A program made the translations under genes and the position numbers. This document shows, in pieces, positions 1 to 7,913 of a stretch of 64,000 nucleotides of DNA; position 1 is the first letter of the stretch; each line of letters starts with the position of its first letter. The DNA comes from Endozoicomonas sp. SESOKO1 (GTDB lineage Bacteria > Pseudomonadota > Gammaproteobacteria > Pseudomonadales > Endozoicomonadaceae), in contig NZ_JAHHPP010000005.1 in NCBI RefSeq assembly GCF_024606265.1, positions 27,820 through 91,819 of the forward strand. Reading direction: 5' to 3'. The notes below the pieces were generated by a model that saw nothing but the letters and a program-made list of their open reading frames with translations, had not been told where the DNA came from and made no database searches.

Positions 1-51
1 AAGGGTTTCCCAGAGCGCCTTGAACAACAGTGACCATGCATCAGCTGACAT
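1..51 (-). CDS. metI: Start of methionine ABC transporter permease (partial)
   Basis: The first 17 codons of a protein running off the left edge read MSADAWSLLFKALWETL, which resembles the start of MetI, the inner-membrane permease of the D/L-methionine ABC importer. Its ATG overlaps the last 11 bases of metN in another frame, as expected for translationally coupled metNI. Only this stub is visible, so the call rests on the short match and its position behind metN. Confidence 0.75.
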   Translation of the reverse strand, partial: MSADAWSLLFKALWETL

Positions 52-1099
52 AACCAATCACCTCTACCCGGACCGTATTTTCTGGAGAGTTGTGCAAGCC
101 TTTGAGAAACTGCAGAGACTGCTCAATGCCTTCAGGCTCACCCATGATTTCTACCATCAAAAAACCCATGGCTTTTTCATTGACCGTTTCAATATCCGCC
201 TGCAGGATATTAAAGTCCGTATTGAACTGCCTTGCCGCCCGGGTAATCAGCGGCTGCACAACCCCCTGCCCGACAAAGGTAATGCGCACCACCGGCCTGG
301 CACCTTCAGAAGGATCGGGCTGGAACCGGGCTTCAATTTCAGCCACCGGTTTTTCATGAATAGCACTGCGGACAAACTCTTTGGCCAACTCCGTCCGGGG
401 GTTGAGAAAGAACTGCTCAACCTCATTCTCTTCAATGATTTTTCCGAAGCTCATGATGGCTACCCGATCACAGATGGTTTTCACCACATCCATCTCATGG
501 GTGATGATCAGAATGGTAATCCTGAGCTGACGGTTAATGTCTTTCAGCAAGGCAAGAATGGAACGGGTTGTCTGGGGATCCAGCGCTGACGTTGCTTCAT
601 CGCACAACAGCACTTTCGGCTTACTGGCCAGGGCCCGGGCAATAGCTACCCGCTGTTTCTGGCCACCGGACAACTGGGCAGGATAACTGTTTCTTTTCGA
701 GTCCAGTCCGGTCAGTTCCAGCAGTGGCAGAACGGCCTGTTCTATTTCTGATTTGCTGGCACCCGCCAATTCAAGAGGCAGCGCGACATTATCAAACACC
801 GTGCGGCTGGACAGCAGATTGAAATGCTGAAAAATCATACCAATGTTGTGACGGGCCTGCCGCAATGATTTCTCGGATAGCAGGGTCAGATCCTGACCAT
901 CCACCAGAACCTGGCCGGAAGTTGGTTTCTCCAGTAAGTTCACGCAGCGAATGAGCGTGCTTTTCCCGGCACCGCTGGAGCCAATCACACCGTAGATGGC
1001 ACCCTCAGGCACCGCGAGGTTTACGCCATCGATGGCCTTGACCCCGGCGGTGCCATCGGCAAACACCTTGGTCAGATTTTTCAATTCAATCATATGCAT
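41..1099 (-). CDS. metN: Methionine ABC transporter ATP-binding protein MetN
   Basis: The 352-residue ATPase drives methionine uptake together with the MetI permease and MetQ binding protein. Near the N-terminus there is a Walker A motif (GSSGAGKS), then the ABC signature LSGGQKQR and Walker B (VLLCDEATSALD). The C-terminal 90 residues or so form the NIL domain typical of MetN, which binds methionine and gives feedback inhibition. The length is normal for the family. The assigned ATG is at 1099; a second ATG two codons later could also be used. The gene lies behind a SAM-II-like aptamer and an intrinsic terminator that ends just before the ATG, so expression should fall when S-adenosylmethionine is abundant. 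It overlaps metI. Confidence 0.95.
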   Translation of the reverse strand: MHMIELKNLTKVFADGTAGVKAIDGVNLAVPEGAIYGVIGSSGAGKSTLIRCVNLLEKPTSGQVLVDGQDLTLLSEKSLRQARHNIGMIFQHFNLLSSRTVFDNVALPLELAGASKSEIEQAVLPLLELTGLDSKRNSYPAQLSGGQKQRVAIARALASKPKVLLCDEATSALDPQTTRSILALLKDINRQLRITILIITHEMDVVKTICDRVAIMSFGKIIEENEVEQFFLNPRTELAKEFVRSAIHEKPVAEIEARFQPDPSEGARPVVRITFVGQGVVQPLITRAARQFNTDFNILQADIETVNEKAMGFLMVEIMGEPEGIEQSLQFLKGLHNSPENTVRVEVIGYVS

Positions 1100-1100
1100 A

Positions 1101-1132
1101 AAAAAACCACCCTGATGCTAACAGAGTGGTTT
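1101..1132 (-). terminator. Intrinsic terminator (attenuator) immediately before metN
   Basis: On the minus strand a 7-bp stem (AAACCAC/GTGGTTT, arms 1126-1132 and 1104-1110) is followed by a run of T that ends two bases before the metN ATG. The GGTGG in the descending arm is also the only Shine-Dalgarno-like sequence. The hairpin could therefore block both transcription and translation. It lies directly downstream of the SAM-II-like aptamer and is probably its expression platform. Confidence 0.75.
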
Positions 1133-1155
1133 CATAAGGAATGCTTTTATTGAAA

Positions 1156-1211
1156 CCCTTCTTTTAGCAGAATTTGTAATGCGCCCGCAAGCCAAGGTCA
1201 AATCAGCGCAT
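1156..1211 (-). promoter_or_regulatory. SAM-II-type riboswitch upstream of metN
   Basis: Read on the minus strand, the sequence has P1 arms ATGCGC (1206-1211) and GCGCAT (1179-1184). The first arm is followed by TGATTTGACC, and the 3' part contains GCTAAAAGAAGGG. This order (GCGCUGAUUU, UUGC, GCGC, AAAU, GCUAAAA, GGG) is that of the SAM-II (metA-type) class, an H-type pseudoknot that binds S-adenosylmethionine. Its place before a methionine transporter and a terminator supports the call. Recognition is by eye from remembered consensus. Confidence 0.75.
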
Positions 1212-1219
1212 GGGGTGAC

Positions 1220-1248
1220 AAACTATCCAAAATAGTGATTTCTGTCAA
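1220..1248 (-). promoter_or_regulatory. Probable sigma-70 promoter of metNI
   Basis: A perfect -35 box TTGACA (1243-1248) lies 17 bp from a weak -10 box TAGTTT (1220-1225). Initiation would fall a few bases before the SAM-II-like aptamer, so the aptamer would form the very 5' end of the transcript. Confidence 0.6.
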
Positions 1249-1274
1249 CACTCAGACTCACCCTCCGGGAACCA

Positions 1275-1994
1275 TCAAACAGCCGACAGAATAGCAGTTA
1301 TCCCTGAAATACTGCATAGAACCAGCATAATCTGGCGAATCCTTTCCTTTTCAACCTTTTCAGCAACTTTGCCCGCTATCCAGTGGCCGGTCAGCACCGC
1401 AGGAAAAAGACACACGCCATAGACAAGCTGCCCTTTTGATAAAAGATCGTTGATAGCCAGCATAATCAATGAAATAAAGCTGCCAACCACAAAAAAGACA
1501 GCAAGGTTGGCCCGGATCCGGTTGCCACTTTCATTTTGTAACAACAGCGCCATCGGTGGGCCCCCTATGGAGGCTGCTGTCCCCATCATCCCCGAACACA
1601 GACCGGCACTGAACAGCGTGAATGGTGTTGTTTTCAACTTATAAGGAAGAATACTGCCGACCACCGCAAGCAGTACAGCCCCTCCCAGCACCAGGCTCAG
1701 ATGCTCGATACTGACCAGCGTCAGAATCAAAACCCCAATCATGGAGCCGGGTACCCGGCCCAGCAGGGCATAACCCAGAATGGAAACGTCGATCTCACTG
1801 GCATAACGTCGGGCAGACAGTGCACCGATCGCCATTCCGGAAAAAATCAGCGGCCCCGGCACCAGGGCAGGATCAATTTGATAAAGAAAAGGTGCGGCAA
1901 CCACCGCCATGCCAAAGCCGATGGTTCCCTGGACAATAGCCCCCAGGCCAACAACCCCCATGGCAGCAACCATCTGCAGAAGTGACAGTTCCAT
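1275..1994 (-). CDS. TSUP-family (TauE/SafE-like) membrane permease
   Basis: This 239-residue, very hydrophobic protein has about seven or eight predicted membrane segments. The N-terminal GLGAIVQGTIGFGMA and internal MGTAASIGGPPMALLL are hallmarks of the sulfite exporter TauE/SafE (DUF81/TSUP) family, which moves sulfur-containing or organic anions across the inner membrane. The substrate cannot be read from the sequence. Proximity to metN hints at sulfur metabolism, but a separate promoter lies between the two genes. Confidence 0.85.
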   Translation of the reverse strand: MELSLLQMVAAMGVVGLGAIVQGTIGFGMAVVAAPFLYQIDPALVPGPLIFSGMAIGALSARRYASEIDVSILGYALLGRVPGSMIGVLILTLVSIEHLSLVLGGAVLLAVVGSILPYKLKTTPFTLFSAGLCSGMMGTAASIGGPPMALLLQNESGNRIRANLAVFFVVGSFISLIMLAINDLLSKGQLVYGVCLFPAVLTGHWIAGKVAEKVEKERIRQIMLVLCSISGITAILSAV

Positions 1995-2374
1995 GCAACG
2001 ATATCCGGCAAAGGCCCTGGAAATTACCTCAGGCCTTGATATATTGTTTTTTCGAATAAAAAAATAATAATAAATTATATATTGATAATCTCAGTCAAAA
2101 TATACGTACAGGTAATTTTTTCCAGGCAAATACTGGACAATTGACGTTTGTCTTATTTAATAGAAAAAGAAGGAATATTTTTTCGCCGCCATGGTTTTCA
2201 TTTTTTCAGATATTGAGGTGTACGAAAGCCATGAAACAGAGAACGGAATAAAGAACAGATGTCGTCAGGTATTTTCGCAGTTTGACCGATCTTCCCATAT
2301 TTCCATGGAAATGGCTGCCTGGCTTCATCCTATATGTCCCTAACACCCATAACCAGCATGGGCAGGTATCCATT
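1995..2374. other. AT-rich divergent intergenic region
   Basis: The 380 bases between the TSUP gene (minus) and the marC-like gene (plus) contain an AT-rich tract around 2040-2105 that probably holds divergent promoters. I see no RNA gene. The reading frame of the marC-like gene stays open back to 2282, but that stretch does not look like protein. Confidence 0.5.
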
Positions 2375-2980
2375 ATGGAGCTTTTCTTCAAAGACTTTAT
2401 TATGCTCTGGTCGACCATTGACCCGGTCGGTACCCTGGCACTTTTCACTGGTCTGACAGCCCGATTGACAGAAACACAAAAACGCCGGGTCGCCCTGAAG
2501 GCAACCACTTATGCCTTTGTCATCCTCCTTTCGGCTCTGGTTCTTGGCCAGATTATTTTAAAGGCGATGAACATCCAGCTGATCTCTCTCCAGCTGGCAG
2601 GAGGCGTTATCCTCTTCCTGTTCGGCCTGCAAATGATTTTTTCTGACCCTGAAGAAAGTACCGGATCAAGGGAGCCGGGTCACCAGCTGGCCGTTTTCCC
2701 CCTGGCAGTTCCATCCATTGCCAGCCCGGGAGCCATCATGGCTGTGATTGTCCTGACGGATAACCACGCCAAGACTTTCAGCCAGCAGGCCATGACCGCC
2801 GGTGCCATGACCCTGGTACTACTGGTCACCTGCGCCCTGATGCTGTTTGCCGACCGTATCTTCCGTGTCATTGGCCACAATGGCTCGGCCATTATCATAC
2901 GGGTAATGGGCATGATACTGGCCGCACTGTCGGTAGAGCTGGTGATGACGGCGCTTGGGGTTCAGCGTTGGATGAGTTAG
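2375..2980 (+). CDS. MarC family (UPF0056) inner-membrane protein
   Basis: The protein is about 201 residues from the ATG at 2375 and has six hydrophobic segments. The start MELFFKDFIMLWSTIDPVGT and later FPLAVPSIASPGAI are typical of the MarC family, whose members are integral membrane proteins of unsettled function once linked to multiple antibiotic resistance. An in-frame ATG at 2282 exists, but the 31 residues it would add are not conserved-looking. The gene is convergent with tdk, with a heptamer hairpin repeat between them. Confidence 0.85.
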   Translation: MELFFKDFIMLWSTIDPVGTLALFTGLTARLTETQKRRVALKATTYAFVILLSALVLGQIILKAMNIQLISLQLAGGVILFLFGLQMIFSDPEESTGSREPGHQLAVFPLAVPSIASPGAIMAVIVLTDNHAKTFSQQAMTAGAMTLVLLVTCALMLFADRIFRVIGHNGSAIIIRVMGMILAALSVELVMTALGVQRWMS

Positions 2981-2991
2981 GGGGGGGTAAG

Positions 2992-3065
2992 CGTTGCCCG
3001 TTGCCCGTTACCCGTTGCCCAAAGACAAGCCGCTCATGCTTTTGCGGGTAACGGGTAACGGGCAA
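2992..3065. repeat. Heptamer repeat in inverted orientation (GTTRCCC)
   Basis: Four copies of GTTGCCC/GTTACCC (2992-3020) face about three copies of GGGTAAC/GGGCAAC (3044-3065) across a 23-base spacer. Together they can form a long hairpin between the converging marC-like and tdk genes. It may act as a bidirectional terminator or RNA stabiliser, or may simply be a repeat of the REP kind. Confidence 0.7.
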
Positions 3066-3087
3066 TGAAAAATTCAGAAACAATGCC

Positions 3088-3675
3088 TTAACTCCCAACC
3101 CCCATCATCACCTTATAATGCTTCCGGCAAACGGACAGATAGCTGTCATTGCCCCCGATCTGCACCTGGCTGCCACTTTTGACGGGCTTGCCATCTCCGT
3201 CAAGACGCAGCTGCATATTGGCCTTTTTCTCACAGCACTTGCAGATGCTTTTCAGCTCGGTAAGTTCATCAGCGATACTGAGCAACACTTCACTGCCAGC
3301 AAATGCCTTGCCAAAAGCATCTGTGCGCAGGCCAAAGCAAAGCACCGGAATGCCGAGTACATCAACAACATCCGAAAGCTGCCATACCTGCTCCGGGGTC
3401 AGGAACTGAGCCTCATCGACCATCACACAGGCGATATAGTCTGCACTGTGCTCTTCAGCGATTTTCTGTTTAAGGTCGTCACTTTGGGAAATGGCCACCG
3501 CTTCACTTTGCAAGCCGATTCTTGAGGTTATTTTGCCGACACCAAAACGGTCATCAATCACCGGAGCCAGCAACAACACCCGTTTTCCGGCACTCTCGTA
3601 ATTGTGAGCTGATTGCAGAAGGTAGGTACTCTTTCCCGAATCCATGGAAGAAAAATAGAAATAAAGTGAAGCCAT
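3088..3675 (-). CDS. tdk: Thymidine kinase
   Basis: The enzyme phosphorylates thymidine to dTMP in the salvage pathway. The 195-residue protein has the P-loop MDSGKST near residue 11, the DEAQF motif of Walker B (around residue 88), and a C-terminal lasso with zinc-ligand-like cysteines (SICKCCEKKANM, and CRKHY near the end). The length is normal for bacterial type II thymidine kinases. The usual G in FxGPMxSGKS is replaced by S (FYFSSMDSGKS), as in many gammaproteobacterial Tdk proteins. Confidence 0.95.
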   Translation of the reverse strand: MASLYFYFSSMDSGKSTYLLQSAHNYESAGKRVLLLAPVIDDRFGVGKITSRIGLQSEAVAISQSDDLKQKIAEEHSADYIACVMVDEAQFLTPEQVWQLSDVVDVLGIPVLCFGLRTDAFGKAFAGSEVLLSIADELTELKSICKCCEKKANMQLRLDGDGKPVKSGSQVQIGGNDSYLSVCRKHYKVMMGVGS

Positions 3676-3839
3676 TACACGCAGGTCCTGGTTGTCGATG
3701 GCCTCATTATTCCGTCATTGTCGCTTTATCTCCACCGAAATTTCCGCACCCTTGCTTCGGAAGTTGACACCTGGAGCAACTATATCAACCACAGGAATTT
3801 TGCTAGCCTTTCCCTTTCCCAATAACATCACCAGACTTA

Positions 3840-6308
3840 ATGAAACTGACGCCCCATCAACAAGCTGTTGCCAACCATGATAGAGACCATGCCCTCTGCA
3901 TTGCTGTGGCTGGCTCGGGAAAAACCTCAACGCTGGCACAACTGGTGAGCAACCTGCTGCTAAAAGGGGCTGATCCCCGTCGATTGATGGTGATGATGTT
4001 CAATAAAGCGGCCCAGATCGATTTTGCCAAAAAGCTTCGAACCCTGGCCAGTGGTCAGTTGGCCGGCTTGCCGGAAAACCAGCGGCAGCTCCCCGAAATC
4101 AGAACCTACCATGCCACAGGACTGAAACTGCTCAGGACACTGGAAGGCTGGCAGATCAGAACGCCCTATAACAAACAACCGTTATCGGAGAAAGTCGTTG
4201 AGCTACAGGTAAGGGCACTGATTCTGAAACTGGCACCGGAAACCATTAAGGACCGTATTCGCTCGGATGCCCCCCGCCTGATCGAAGCGGCCATCAGCTT
4301 TATTGAATCGGTCAAAGCCCATTTGATCCGTCCGGAGCAATGGTTTGAGCAGTCCGGTTATACCGATGACTATCGCTTTTTCATCAAACTGTTTGACCAG
4401 TTTGAGCAGTGGCGCCATCAACAGCGATCGATCACCTTCACCGACATGCTGTACGACCCGGTGACACTGATCCGGGCACACCCGGAACTGGTACCCAACG
4501 TCGCAGATAAGATGGACATTATCATCGTTGATGAATATCAGGATACGTCGACGCTACAGCACCAGTTTACCCGGCTGATTGCCGGACAGCGGGCGAGAAT
4601 GATCGCCGTTGGCGACCCTGACCAGACGATCTACGAGTTCGCCGGCGCCAATATCGACAACATTCTGACCCATTTTCAGCGGGACTACGGCGATACCGGC
4701 GACGTCAAAGAACTCACCATGCCCCATACCTTTCGCTATGGTCACAGCATTGCCCTGGCGGCCAGCCACTTGATCAGCCAGAACCGGTCCCGCAAAGATG
4801 TGCTCTGTATTGCCCATCCGGACAACGCGCCATCCCTGATTCGCCTGAGTCAACCCGGTTCAGACGACAGCCGTTTTGTGGTTGAGGCTCTCACCGAATA
4901 CCTGGCATCGGGAACACCAGCGGAAGACATGGCCATTCTGGTGCGCGTCTGGGCGCAGGCTGTGCCCATTGAACTGAACCTGCTGGAAATGGGCATTCCC
5001 TACCACAGTGACGGCCCCTCCCTGTTTCAAAGGCCGGAAATTGAATCATTGATCGACGCAATGATTCTGGCCAGTGGCGGATTTGCCGACCTGCTGCCCG
5101 AGGTTCGTTATCACAAGCTGGCAAGGCTTCTGACGCTGCCCCATGTCGGCCTGAAGCAACAGCCTGTTGACTGGCTTTGCCAGCAGCTGAAAGACGAAAG
5201 TCACCAACTGGGTAAAACCCTGGGCAAGCTGGCCCCCAAAATCAAAGACATCAGTGACTTTCAGGCGCGAAAACTGACACAAAGGGCAGAGCTTTTCACA
5301 TGGCTGGAGCACAATGGCAGCAAACATAAGGCCCATACGCTGATCGCCAGGTATATTCAACAGTCCGAAATATACGACAGTCTGAGATCCATGAGCCTCA
5401 ATGAGCAGAGAACGGATGAACAGATTCTGGCGGTAAAGGGTTTTCATCGCTTCCTCAGGCAGCTGAATCTGGACACGGCTCATTGCTGCCTGCATATTGC
5501 TGAATTGATCGAGAAGCAGAAAAAGCAGAAAAAGCAGAATTACCAGGGACAGCAATCCAGTCAGGGTATTACGCTCAGCTCCTGCCATCGCGCCAAGGGG
5601 TTGGAGTGGCCTGTTGTGATACTGCCGGGGTTAACCCGCCAATATTGGCCTTTTCTGAGGGAAGATGAAATCGCCAGCCTTTCTGGCCATAAGACCAGTA
5701 ATGCCATTGAGTCTGAGCGTCGCCTGCTCTATGTCGCAATGACCCGCGCCAGAAAACAATTGCACTTGTTTACCGCACAGGGCGACCTGACAGCCAAAAA
5801 GGCTTCCCGGGATAGAAAACAGCCATGGTCACCGGGTGGCCAATCCACCACAGGAAGTGAGCACCAGGACCGTATCAGCCCTTTTTTACTGGAAATGAAC
5901 CTGCCCCATGTCTTCTCGCTGGGCAACCTGCTCCATGACGATGTCGATGAAGACCTGGCAGAAGCCATCGACAAAATCGGTCTCACGCCAGTATCAAGGC
6001 GATACGTCTGCTCAGCCCGCCCGGCACTGACCGAACGGCTGAAGACAATTCCCGACATTGCGATAACCGACGTATCGACCGGCGATGCCAACAGCAACAA
6101 CAAAATTGCCCTTAACGACCGTGGCATCCCTTCTGACGGTCCATGGCAGCTCAACGCCATTATTGATCACGCCATCTTTGGTCGTGGACAAGTGATTGAG
6201 GTCAATGACCGCAATTTCTCGATCCGTTTTGACAATCGCCAACACGGCGTCAAACGTTTTGCCCGGATTGAAGAGGTGCGCCATCTGTTCAGCGTCCTTT
6301 CGGTCTGA
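3840..6308 (+). CDS. UvrD/Rep-like superfamily 1 DNA helicase
   Basis: This 822-residue 3'-5' helicase has motif I AGSGKTS at residues 24-30, motif II VDEYQDTS near 230, motif III GDPDQTIYEFAGA near 260, and late motifs LSSCHRAKGLEWPVV and RRLLYVAMTRARKQL. It acts in repair or replication restart. The roughly 150 residues beyond the helicase core include a final segment (IIDHAIFGRGQVIEV) like the short C-terminal domain of UvrD-type helicases that contacts RNA polymerase or clamp partners. Whether it is UvrD or a specialised paralogue cannot be settled here. Confidence 0.9.
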   Translation: MKLTPHQQAVANHDRDHALCIAVAGSGKTSTLAQLVSNLLLKGADPRRLMVMMFNKAAQIDFAKKLRTLASGQLAGLPENQRQLPEIRTYHATGLKLLRTLEGWQIRTPYNKQPLSEKVVELQVRALILKLAPETIKDRIRSDAPRLIEAAISFIESVKAHLIRPEQWFEQSGYTDDYRFFIKLFDQFEQWRHQQRSITFTDMLYDPVTLIRAHPELVPNVADKMDIIIVDEYQDTSTLQHQFTRLIAGQRARMIAVGDPDQTIYEFAGANIDNILTHFQRDYGDTGDVKELTMPHTFRYGHSIALAASHLISQNRSRKDVLCIAHPDNAPSLIRLSQPGSDDSRFVVEALTEYLASGTPAEDMAILVRVWAQAVPIELNLLEMGIPYHSDGPSLFQRPEIESLIDAMILASGGFADLLPEVRYHKLARLLTLPHVGLKQQPVDWLCQQLKDESHQLGKTLGKLAPKIKDISDFQARKLTQRAELFTWLEHNGSKHKAHTLIARYIQQSEIYDSLRSMSLNEQRTDEQILAVKGFHRFLRQLNLDTAHCCLHIAELIEKQKKQKKQNYQGQQSSQGITLSSCHRAKGLEWPVVILPGLTRQYWPFLREDEIASLSGHKTSNAIESERRLLYVAMTRARKQLHLFTAQGDLTAKKASRDRKQPWSPGGQSTTGSEHQDRISPFLLEMNLPHVFSLGNLLHDDVDEDLAEAIDKIGLTPVSRRYVCSARPALTERLKTIPDIAITDVSTGDANSNNKIALNDRGIPSDGPWQLNAIIDHAIFGRGQVIEVNDRNFSIRFDNRQHGVKRFARIEEVRHLFSVLSV

Positions 6309-6377
6309 AATGTCTTATGGAATTTTTCCTGCTGTTTTCAGTCCAACCCACTTTCTGTATCAAGACAGCCAAAGGCG

Positions 6378-7877
6378 ATGAATAGTGTCAGCAACACTTC
6401 CCCCTCATTTACCTGCCCTATCTGCCTTGATAACGATGGGATCGCCACAGGACAATTTGGCGGGCACACACTGGTCAGGACTTCCTGCCAGCCAAAACCT
6501 CATGTTTTCCACCTGGGATGCATCACCCGATGGTTTCACGGTGAGCCGCAAAAGTACATGAGACTCGATCTGCGCCAATGCTGTGAATGCAAACAACCGG
6601 CACTGCCGCTGGTTCGTCTGGACGGGAGCCACATTCTGGAAGACGAATCATCTTATTGTGAATCCCTGATGCTTCATGTCTGTCGTACCGGAGATTTGAG
6701 GAAACTGAACAGGTTGCTGGCCCTTGATGCCAGTCTGGCAACGCGCAAGTACCGCTCGGCACTTACCGGTCAGCCTGCACACCCGTTAGCCGTCGCCATT
6801 GATTCCGGTCATATGGATTGCGCCCAAACGCTGATCGACCACCAGGCCGATATCAATGCCGGTGACCAGGATGGTCAGACGCCCCTGCACATCGCCGCCG
6901 AGAATGGCAATGTCCAGTGCCTGAAATGGCTGGTTACCCGTGGAGCGAATGTCAATGCCACCAACAGGAACGGCGAAACGCCCCTGCACATTGCCAACAA
7001 AATCGGCATAACCGAGGTGTACCAGCAATGGGCTGCCATGAACAGAAATATCGATGAAGGCTTCGATAACTGCAAGGTGCTCGAAACCTATACCAACAAA
7101 AAAGAAAACGACACCAGATGCCTGGAAGAGCTGCTTGCCAACCGCGAACTGAATGTCAATGTCAGTGATAACAACGGCGTCACGCCCCTGATGATCGCCG
7201 CATTATGGGGCAAGACCGAGCGTTTGAAATGGCTGCTCGACGCCAGAGCAGATATCTATGTCAACGATCAGCGGGGCTGGACGCCTCTTCACTTCGCTGC
7301 CCTGAGCGACAGGGCAGAGATCGTCAACATGTTACTGGCCGTTGTTCCCGGCATCAACGTCGGCAAGGAGGATATTTATGGCTATACGGCTCTCCACCTG
7401 GCGGCTGAAAACGACAGCGTAGAACCCCTCAAGGTGTTGCTGAACACTCCTGGCATCCGGGTCAACAAGAAGACTAACAATGGCTTTACTGCACTCCACA
7501 TCGCTGCCATGGATGAAAATCCAGATTCCGTCAAAGCATTACTGGTCACTCCCGGCATCCGGGTCAATAAAAAGAGTAAGAAGGGCTGGACCGCTCTCCA
7601 CCTCGCTGCCGAATACAATAGTGCAAAAGCCATCAAGGCATTACTGGCCACGCCAGGCATCCGGGTCAATGAGAAGGTTGATGGCAGGACAGCCCTGCAC
7701 ATAGCGGCAAAATACGGCAAACCAAAGTGTGTCAAAGCGTTGCTGGCCACTGCGGGCATCCTGATCAATGAGCAGACTGACGATGGCTTGACGGCTCTGG
7801 ACCTGGCTGTCAGCCATGGCCACAGGGCGTGCATGGAACTTCTGAGGGAAGCCTGCCAGGACATTAGCGGGACTTGA
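6378..7877 (+). CDS. RING-finger ankyrin-repeat protein, putative host-directed E3 ligase
   Basis: The N-terminus carries a RING-H2-like zinc pattern: C13, C16, C37, H42, H45, C48, C68 and C71. In eukaryotic E3 ligases this fold recruits ubiquitin-conjugating enzymes. From about residue 85 to 495 follow some ten ankyrin repeats, for example GQTPLHIAAENGNVQCLKWL and GRTALHIAAKYGKPKCVKAL. Between residues 330 and 475 several copies are nearly identical (GIRVNKK), which points to recent internal duplication. Bacteria lack ubiquitin, so a secreted effector that binds host targets through the ankyrin array is the likely role. No classical signal peptide is visible. Confidence 0.8.
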   Translation: MNSVSNTSPSFTCPICLDNDGIATGQFGGHTLVRTSCQPKPHVFHLGCITRWFHGEPQKYMRLDLRQCCECKQPALPLVRLDGSHILEDESSYCESLMLHVCRTGDLRKLNRLLALDASLATRKYRSALTGQPAHPLAVAIDSGHMDCAQTLIDHQADINAGDQDGQTPLHIAAENGNVQCLKWLVTRGANVNATNRNGETPLHIANKIGITEVYQQWAAMNRNIDEGFDNCKVLETYTNKKENDTRCLEELLANRELNVNVSDNNGVTPLMIAALWGKTERLKWLLDARADIYVNDQRGWTPLHFAALSDRAEIVNMLLAVVPGINVGKEDIYGYTALHLAAENDSVEPLKVLLNTPGIRVNKKTNNGFTALHIAAMDENPDSVKALLVTPGIRVNKKSKKGWTALHLAAEYNSAKAIKALLATPGIRVNEKVDGRTALHIAAKYGKPKCVKALLATAGILINEQTDDGLTALDLAVSHGHRACMELLREACQDISGT

Positions 7878-7913
7878 TTCATTGCATTCAACCCGAGATG
7901 GCCTGTCAGGCAT

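Noticed and set aside
20..589. Plus-strand open frame of 189 codons opposite metN
   Set aside because: It is antisense to a well-supported metN and has no recognisable domain.
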